From contig DFZT01000093.1 of NCBI GenBank assembly GCA_002382755.1, forward strand, positions 1 to 10,524: a DNA stretch of 10,524 nucleotides. The letters are read 5' to 3'. The notes beneath the pieces are model-generated. The model did not search any database. It saw only the letters and a program-made list of their open reading frames with translations, and had not been told where the DNA came from. Of the stretch, positions 6,311 through 10,524 are shown in pieces. The DNA comes from Firmicutes bacterium UBA4049 (GTDB lineage Bacteria; Bacillota; Desulfotomaculia; Desulfotomaculales; Nap2-2B). Position 1 is the first letter of the stretch, and every line of letters begins with the position of its first letter. Made by a program: the position numbers and the translations under genes.

Positions 6311-7615
6311 TTGGAAACTAATCTCCAGGAAATAAAAGATCAGGGCATTCTGAAAGCCGGGGAGGGCATTCTTCCCGCAAAAGCGCTTAATGAATACGCA
6401 GAAATTGTCGGCCCGCAGATAATAGAGGAACTAATCAGGCTGGGAAATGAGCTTAAAGGCTTGAAAATGCAGCAGGTCAATTCCGCCCGGTATGGCGGAG
6501 GCGTAGCTGAAATGCTTTGCTCAGTAATTCCTCTTGAACGTGTTCTCGGGCTTGATATGAACTGGGAAGTTATTACAGGAAATGTAGATTTTTTTAACTA
6601 TACGAAAACGATCCATAATTTCCTTCAGGGTAAAATGGGAATTCCCGATCTTGTAGGAACAAAAGTATACTGGGATACAAATAAGGCAAACTTTAAATTA
6701 ATTAACCTGAACGCAGATATAATCCTAATTCACGATCCTCAGCCTGCCGGGCTGATTAAATTTCTTGATTCTGAAACCAGAAAAAATCAGAAATGGATCT
6801 GGCGATGTCATATTCAGCTGCTTCCTAAAGATTTTTTTGTAACGGAATTTTTAAGGACACTCATTGAATCCTATGACGCAACGATCTTTTCTTCACCGCA
6901 ATTTCTGCCGCCGTGGAAAGTGCCGTCAGTTCTGATTTTGCCATATATAGATCCCCTTTCAGACAAGAATAAAGAATTGACGGAACAAGAAATACAGAAA
7001 GTGCTTGATAAATATGGAATAGAGGATCCAAAAAAGAAACCTTTGCTTACCCTCGTGTCCCGTTTTGACCCTTTTAAGGGACATCTGACAGCCATAGAAG
7101 CTTTTAAAAAAGTGCGCAGAATAATTCCCTGTCAGCTGTTACTGGCGGGAGGAACAGCTTCTGACGACCCTGAAAATATCAAGATTTTCGACGAACTGGC
7201 CGAAAAATCAAAAAACATACCGGACGTTATACTGCTTAATCTTCCTCCGGACAGCCATATAGAAATAAATGCCTTTCAGAGAGCGTCAACCATTATTCTG
7301 CAGCCATCCGTAAAAGAGGGTTTTGGGCTGACGGTAAGCGAAGGTATGTGGAAAGGGAAACCGGTAATTGGCGGTAATACGGGAGGAATACCGGCGCAAA
7401 TTATCGACGGTTATAATGGCTTTTTAATAACTCCCGGGGAAAAGGGTATAAATGAAATGATTGAAAGAATAACCTACTTGCTGGAACATCCCTTATCGGC
7501 CAAAGCAATGGGAAAGAGAGGAAGAGAAGGAGTTAGGGAGCGTTTTTTAATTACCCGAGGCATATACGACGAGTTATGTCTGTTTAAAAACCTGATTCAC
7601 AATCTAGAAATATAG
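6311..7615 (+). CDS. treT: GT4 glycosyltransferase, trehalose synthase (TreT)-like
   Basis: The 434-residue protein has the retaining GT-B fold of family GT4. The N-terminal acceptor side carries NSARYGGGVAEML (57-69), the stretch VLGLDMNWEVITG (78-90) and FFNYTKTIHNFLQG (94-107), and HDPQP (141-145). These resemble TreT of Pyrococcus/Thermotoga type, which makes trehalose from an NDP-glucose and glucose. The donor half carries RFDPFKG (251-257, with Arg and Lys for the diphosphate) and the E-x7-E motif EGFGLTVSE (336-344), followed by GGNTGGIP. The only start possible is TTG 6311, because TAA lies three codons upstream. TreT homologues in bacteria have been little tested, so another disaccharide or glycoside product is possible. 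The gene is first in an operon with the CysM-like gene, 14 nt downstream. Confidence 0.88.
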   Translation: METNLQEIKDQGILKAGEGILPAKALNEYAEIVGPQIIEELIRLGNELKGLKMQQVNSARYGGGVAEMLCSVIPLERVLGLDMNWEVITGNVDFFNYTKTIHNFLQGKMGIPDLVGTKVYWDTNKANFKLINLNADIILIHDPQPAGLIKFLDSETRKNQKWIWRCHIQLLPKDFFVTEFLRTLIESYDATIFSSPQFLPPWKVPSVLILPYIDPLSDKNKELTEQEIQKVLDKYGIEDPKKKPLLTLVSRFDPFKGHLTAIEAFKKVRRIIPCQLLLAGGTASDDPENIKIFDELAEKSKNIPDVILLNLPPDSHIEINAFQRASTIILQPSVKEGFGLTVSEGMWKGKPVIGGNTGGIPAQIIDGYNGFLITPGEKGINEMIERITYLLEHPLSAKAMGKRGREGVRERFLITRGIYDELCLFKNLIHNLEI

Positions 7616-7629
7616 GAGGCAGGACTACA

Positions 7630-8538
7630 ATGAGTATTTTTTCAGCTATTGGCAATACCCCGCTTGTAGCTTTAAAAAACTTAAACAGCAATCCCCGGGT
7701 AAATATTCTAGCCAAGCTCGAAGGGAACAATCCCGGGGGATCGGTCAAGGACAGGCCGGCCTACTACATGATTAAAAAAGCTGAAGAATCAGGCGAATTA
7801 ACACCTGACAGGATTATTTTAGAGCCTACATCAGGCAATACAGGTATAGCGCTGGCAATGATCGGGGCGGCAAAAGGGTATAAAGTGAAATTGATTATGC
7901 CTGGATGTGTCAGTATAGAAAGAAGGCACATTCTGGAGGCCTATGGCGCGGAAGTTTTGCTTACCCCCGCATGCGAGGCAACGGACGGGGCTATCCGGAA
8001 AGCCCATGAGATAATCGAAAATGAACCTGAATTATACTATATGCCGAATCAGTTTGAAAACTTAAACAACATTATTTCTCACTACGAAACTACCGGACCG
8101 GAAATTTATTCCCAGACAAACGGAGAAGTCGATATATTTGTGGCCGGAATGGGAACAACCGGTACACTGATGGGCATAAGCCAGTACCTTAAAGAAAAGA
8201 AGCCCGGTGTAAGGATTGTCGGAATAGAACCGACAGTAGGGCACACGATACAGGGGCTTAAAAACATGAACGAAGCAATTGTTCCTGCTATATACGATCC
8301 TGAAATGCTCGATCAGATAATTGTCGTTGAAGATGAGGAAGCGTTTGAAACAACCAGAAGGCTGGCTTTGGAAGAAGGCATTTTCGTAGGCATGTCCAGC
8401 GGAGCTGCCGTGGCGGGGGCCCTTCGCCTGGCGGTTGAGATGGATTCCGGGACAATTGTGGCCCTGCTGCCCGACCGGGGTGACCGTTACCTAAGTACAA
8501 CTCTGTTTAAATCAGTCTGCGGCAAATGTCCCCCGTAA
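7630..8538 (+). CDS. cysM: Cysteine synthase, CysM-type
   Basis: A PLP-dependent fold-type II enzyme that makes cysteine from O-acetylserine (or O-phosphoserine in some CysM-type enzymes) and a sulfur donor. Visible features are IGNTPL (7-12), EGNNPGGSVKDR with the PLP lysine K40, the PTSGNTG substrate loop (66-72), SIERR (95-99, compare SQERR of CysM), the phosphate-binding GMGTTGT (173-179, as in CysM rather than the GTGGT of CysK), GMSSGAA (254-260) and PDRGDRYLST (281-290). The length of 302 aa equals that of classical CysM. The C-terminus ends in VCGKCPP, a CxxC tail that may bind metal or be redox active. ATG 7630 follows AGGAGG (7614-7619), which overlaps the stop codon of the glycosyltransferase gene, so the two are co-translated. 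A strong terminator follows 32 nt after the stop. Confidence 0.93.
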   Translation: MSIFSAIGNTPLVALKNLNSNPRVNILAKLEGNNPGGSVKDRPAYYMIKKAEESGELTPDRIILEPTSGNTGIALAMIGAAKGYKVKLIMPGCVSIERRHILEAYGAEVLLTPACEATDGAIRKAHEIIENEPELYYMPNQFENLNNIISHYETTGPEIYSQTNGEVDIFVAGMGTTGTLMGISQYLKEKKPGVRIVGIEPTVGHTIQGLKNMNEAIVPAIYDPEMLDQIIVVEDEEAFETTRRLALEEGIFVGMSSGAAVAGALRLAVEMDSGTIVALLPDRGDRYLSTTLFKSVCGKCPP

Positions 8539-8570
8539 AAATTGATATTATTGTGATATTGTTTCTCTCG

Positions 8571-8616
8571 AGAATAAATTTGGAGGGTAAATTTTCCTCC
8601 AAATTTATTCTTTTTA
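8571..8616 (+). terminator. Strong intrinsic terminator after cysM
   Basis: A perfect 16-bp inverted repeat (AGAATAAATTTGGAGG, 8571-8586, against 8596-8611) with a 9-nt loop is followed by TTTT (8612-8615). It ends the glycosyltransferase-cysM transcript. On the minus strand no T-run follows the stem, so it serves the facing kinase operon poorly. Confidence 0.92.
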
Positions 8617-8646
8617 TGAATGAAATATTTTATGAATGAAATATTT
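8615..8646. repeat. Tandem duplication of a 16-bp unit
   Basis: TATGAATGAAATATTT occurs twice back to back (8615-8630 and 8631-8646), directly after the terminator. A TATAAT follows at 8649-8654. It lies in the gap between the convergent cysM and kinase genes. No gene is seen in the gap. Confidence 0.85.
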
Positions 8647-8678
8647 TCTATAATTGTGTTAAGAGAGGTGTGTTTTTG

Positions 8679-9496
8679 TCAGGGCAGGGATTCCAGATAT
8701 TCCAAGGCTTCTTTGGAAGTTTCAAATCCGTCACTTCGGCTAAGCAATCTTTTTATAAAAGAAACAAACGAGTCCGACAAATTAAGAACTTTCTCCCATG
8801 GTAATTCAAATTGTGTTTCATCCTCAACATGGTTTATAAAAAGATCTACTGCAACAACCCCTGCCCCGAACAAATCGCTGCGCGGGCTAATTTCCCCGCG
8901 CAGCTGAGAGTATGTCTCATATCCGGGAATATTCTGCCCTTTCATTCTTTCACTATGAAAATGACTAACGATTTTTAACGCGTTTTCTGAAGAAGCGGTT
9001 TCAGCCAGGTCATGACAGAGAGAAAATTGAAGCGGATCAAAGAATCTTGCCAAACCAAAATCAACCAAATATAACTCTCCCTTATTAAGCAAAAGATTTG
9101 ATAAACGAATATCGCGGTGAATAACGGCATTTTCTTTTGCTAAAGGGCAATGCAGTTCAGTAAGAATAGTGAAAAGCTTTACTAATATGTTCCTGACTTC
9201 TTGTTCGCTGAAACGGCAGCCTGTATCAATTAAGTAACTTAAAGGCCACCCGGGTATATATTCCTGTACAATACAGTAAACATCTCCCAGTGAAAAACTC
9301 TCAATAAAACTCGGTACTCTTTTACATGTTATACGTTCCAGGATCTCTTTTTCCAACTGAAAGCACGGTGAAAAATCATGGTTTTCTTCAGTATTGTTAA
9401 ACAAAGCCTTTAAAGCATATAATCCACCGTTTTTTTCGACTTTTAGAACTGCCCCATAACTTCCACGGCCGAGATATGACTTAAAGTAATATCCAT
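8679..9496 (-). CDS. Hanks-type Ser/Thr protein kinase, apparent frameshift just after the start
   Basis: The continuous frame (TTG 9404 to the stop at 8679, 241 codons) has the catalytic core: HRDIRLSN (Arg replaces the usual Lys two residues after the catalytic Asp), VDFGLARF with the metal-binding DFG, and SPRSDLFGAG of subdomain IX. Upstream of 9404 the same frame continues with GYYFKSYLGRGSYGAVLKVEK, then LYALK: the Gly-rich loop and ATP-binding Lys. These are clearly part of the protein, yet no ATG, GTG or TTG exists in that frame back to the TGA of the zinc-ribbon gene. An ATG at 9496, 11 nt after AAGGA, is out of frame by one base; adding one G (ATG-GGA-TAT) would give MGYYFKSYLGRG and a 272-aa kinase. 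The gene thus seems to carry a one-base deletion, real or from sequencing. The alternative is a readthrough fusion with the zinc-ribbon protein, whose frame it shares. No transmembrane or sensor domain follows the kinase domain. Coordinates given assume the ATG at 9496. Confidence 0.8.
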
Positions 9497-9512
9497 GGTG
9501 AGGTTTTTCCTT

Positions 9513-9803
9513 TCAGGAAGAAAACAGGCCTCCCAGAAAGCCTTTTTTGCGGCGGTGTTTTCCTCCGGAGCTGCTGTGACGATATCCGTAAGGCTGATGT
9601 TCCGGCTTTGGGATTTGCTGCTGAGGAATCTGCCGGGAAATTGTTCCTTTTAAAGCTGCGCCGCACTGGGGGCAGGAAACCCATTTTTGTTCCACTTTGT
9701 TTCCACACGAGGGGCAAAAAAAACTCCTGTTAACTTCGGAACCGCAATAAGGACAGAATTTGAAATCATTTTGAAGGTTCTGTTGGCAGTTAGGACAATT
9801 CAT
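9513..9803 (-). CDS. Double zinc-ribbon protein
   Basis: This 96-residue protein has four CxxC knuckles, CPNC (3-6), CPYC (17-20), CPSC (30-33) and CPQC (44-47), forming two tandem zinc ribbons. A Gln/Pro-rich linker (57-72) and a Ser/Gly/basic tail ending KKGFLGGLFSS follow. Such ribbons usually mediate protein or nucleic-acid contacts and are often found fused to kinase or membrane domains. ATG 9803 is preceded by a consensus AAGGAGGT (9817-9810) at 7 nt. It is first in an operon with the Ser/Thr kinase, 16 nt before that gene's likely ATG and in the kinase's reading frame, which suggests either a coupled pair or a former fusion. It may be an adaptor or substrate of the kinase, which is inference. 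Confidence 0.85.
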   Translation of the reverse strand: MNCPNCQQNLQNDFKFCPYCGSEVNRSFFCPSCGNKVEQKWVSCPQCGAALKGTISRQIPQQQIPKPEHQPYGYRHSSSGGKHRRKKGFLGGLFSS

Positions 9804-9833
9804 TAAAAGACCTCCTTGGTTGAGTATTGCTTA

Positions 9834-9862
9834 TTTATACCATAAGAAACAGAAAAAAGCAA
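9834..9862 (-). promoter_or_regulatory. Promoter of the zinc-ribbon/kinase operon
   Basis: On the minus strand TTGCTT (9862-9857), a 17-nt spacer and TATAAA (9839-9834) with a TGG extension form an extended -10 sigma-A promoter about 30 nt before the ATG. CATAAGAA occurs at 9841-9848 and 9872-9879, 31 bp apart, on both sides of the -35 box. Confidence 0.6.
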
Positions 9863-9937
9863 ATATGAGATCATAAGAACCGAGTGCCGCATCAGGCTTA
9901 CGGCGGGGGATTTTGTTTTTAATAATGAATGCGGGCT

Positions 9938-9958
9938 TATAACGTTAGGTATAACGTT
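9938..9958. repeat. Paired direct repeats TATAACGTT next to the -35 box
   Basis: TATAACGTT occurs at 9938-9946 and 9950-9958, 12 bp apart; the first copy includes the 8-bp palindrome TAACGTTA. The second copy ends on the first base of the TTGACT box of the plus-strand promoter. The position suits an activator or repressor site. Confidence 0.6.
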
Positions 9959-9986
9959 TGACTGTATTGTTTGGTTGCTATATAAT
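9958..9986 (+). promoter_or_regulatory. Near-consensus sigma-A promoter upstream of the lipoprotein
   Basis: TTGACT (9958-9963), exactly 17 nt, then TATAAT (9981-9986): five and six of six matches. Transcription would begin near 9993 and give a leader of about 175 nt to the lipoprotein start. It is the best promoter in the window. Confidence 0.75.
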
Positions 9987-9996
9987 GCAAACAATA
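9965..9996. promoter_or_regulatory. 32-bp interrupted palindrome centred on the -10 box
   Basis: TATTGTTTG (9965-9973) and CAAACAATA (9988-9996) are a perfect 9-bp inverted repeat separated by 14 bp. It covers the promoter spacer, the -10 box and the probable start site. Only the right half would be transcribed, so it is better explained as a DNA operator than as an RNA hairpin. Confidence 0.6.
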
Positions 9997-10169
9997 AAAA
10001 CGGTCTGGAGTGTGGCGGATGCTGTGGAGTTGAAAAGAAGGCCAATCAATTAACACAAGTATTACTACAAAATATAGTAAACATAATAAAATAACTGTTT
10101 TGTTTTATTAATAAACGTCTCCTTAAACCTTATTATCTTATTATATAGTAAAAGAAAGGGGTTTTATTT
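9997..10169 (+). other. AT-rich leader of the lipoprotein gene
   Basis: No gene of useful size is seen. An ATG at 10019, 8 nt after GGAG, opens a five-codon frame (MLWS, stop), which could be a small leader ORF or chance. An AT-only stem TAATAAAA/TTTTATTA lies at 10084-10110. The leader ends with the ribosome binding site AAAGGGG (10155-10161), 8 nt before the TTG start. Confidence 0.4.
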
Positions 10170-10445
10170 TTGAAAAAGATACTATGTATTTTAATTGTTA
10201 TCTTTTCGGTATGTTTAACATTTGCAGGATGCGCCGCTGTTAACGATGTTAATAAAAACATTCAGGACGTTAACGACAGCGTTCAGAATGTAAACAAGGG
10301 GATTCAGGACATTAAGAAAAATGCCCAGGACATCGGAAATCAGATTACAGGTGGTTCTGAACAAGAGAACTCATCAGGTGAACCGGAAAGCACTGGTCAG
10401 TCTGGTGAAAGCAGCGAATCCCAAGAACAGGAAGAAGAAGAATAA
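10170..10445 (+). CDS. Small lipoprotein with five heptad repeats (coiled coil)
   Basis: The 91-residue product has a Lys-start signal peptide, a hydrophobic core (residues 4-19) and a lipobox FAGC with the lipidated Cys at 21; Phe at -3 is less common. Directly after it comes an unbroken heptad series from V24: a positions V24, I31, V38, I45, A52, I59 and d positions V27, V34, V41, I48, I55, the rest mostly Asn, Asp, Gln and Lys. This predicts a short parallel coiled coil standing on the membrane, in outline like Lpp or phage/Gram-positive spacer lipoproteins. The final 30 residues are Ser/Gly/Glu rich and end in four Glu, probably disordered. The TTG start is fixed by AAAGGGG 8 nt upstream. 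No family is recognised and the function is unknown; a trimeric spacer or cell-envelope anchor is inference. A four-helix-bundle gene begins 23 nt after the stop. Confidence 0.85.
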   Translation: MKKILCILIVIFSVCLTFAGCAAVNDVNKNIQDVNDSVQNVNKGIQDIKKNAQDIGNQITGGSEQENSSGEPESTGQSGESSESQEQEEEE

Positions 10446-10468
10446 AGTGTTTTGATAAGGAGGAAATT

Positions 10469-10524
10469 ATGCGTGACGATACGAAGCTCAGAGCGTTTGA
10501 ACTGGCCGACGAAGTGGCGGTTTT
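10469..10524 (+). CDS. Four-helix-bundle protein (23S rRNA intervening-sequence protein type), partial
   Basis: ATG 10469 follows AAGGAGG (10457-10463) by 5 nt. The 18 readable codons give MRDDTKLRAFELADEVAV, matching the typical N-terminus of the S23/intervening-sequence four-helix-bundle family (KLRAFELADEVA pattern). These proteins of about 120 aa form pentameric helical bundles; their cellular role is poorly known. The gene runs off the window. No terminator separates it from the lipoprotein gene, so co-transcription is possible. The call rests on few residues. Confidence 0.6.
   Translation, partial: MRDDTKLRAFELADEVAV

Noticed and set aside
9467..9515. Selenocysteine insertion at the TGA between zinc ribbon and kinase
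   Set aside because: The downstream sequence has only a weak GATAT/ATATC stem with a loop unlike a bacterial SECIS, and the TGA lies in a natural-looking protein end.
9886..9920. GCCG/CGGC hairpin followed by a T-rich stretch
   Set aside because: It resembles a plus-strand terminator, but the stem is only 4 bp with an 11-nt loop and no plus-strand gene leads into it.
1..10524. CRISPR array, rRNA, insertion sequence or replication origin
   Set aside because: No regularly spaced long repeats, transposase motifs, DnaA-box clusters or rRNA-like sequence were seen.

Overview
The window looks like chromosomal DNA of a Gram-positive, probably clostridial (Peptococcaceae-like), member of the Bacillota. 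The signs are strong AGGAGG-type ribosome binding sites, sigma-A-type promoters (several with an extended -10), an RqcH (NFACT/FbpA) gene, an Asp23/Gls24-type domain and a tRNA with an encoded CCA. The phylum is inferred from style and gene content; no rRNA or other taxonomic marker is present.

Layout. (1) Positions 1-1930 are an accessory region: a solitary PemK/MazF-like toxin gene that appears to start at CTG, a frameshifted and start-less gene for an exported protein in visibly more GC-rich DNA, and four copies of a 9-bp repeat close to the 3' end of tRNA-Pro(CGG). This arrangement suggests an old integration site, although no integrase is visible. (2) Positions 1931-8616 are core genes. 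tRNA-Pro (minus) diverges from rqcH (plus), which is coupled to an unusual P-loop NTPase-Asp23 fusion gene. Facing them is a minus-strand operon of a metallo-beta-lactamase-fold hydrolase and rdgB (XTP/dITP pyrophosphatase). The fusion gene and rdgB overlap tail to tail by 9 bp. Divergent from that operon is a two-gene plus-strand operon, a TreT-like GT4 glycosyltransferase and a CysM-like cysteine synthase, closed by a strong intrinsic terminator. (3) Positions 8679-9862 are a minus-strand pair, a double zinc-ribbon protein followed by a Hanks-type Ser/Thr kinase. The kinase has no in-frame start codon and appears to have lost one G just after its ATG. (4) Positions 9863-10524 hold a near-consensus promoter wrapped in direct and inverted repeats, a small lipoprotein with perfect heptad repeats, and the beginning of a four-helix-bundle protein.

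How the genes fit together: RqcH rescues stalled large ribosomal subunits, RdgB removes deaminated nucleotides, and the hydrolase, TreT-like and CysM-like enzymes are metabolic. The zinc-ribbon/kinase pair and the lipoprotein unit look like separate signalling and envelope modules. The observations most worth following are the coupled P-loop-Asp23 gene beside rqcH, the single-base lesion that hides the kinase's Gly-rich loop, the repeat-dense promoter before the lipoprotein, and the repeats beside tRNA-Pro.
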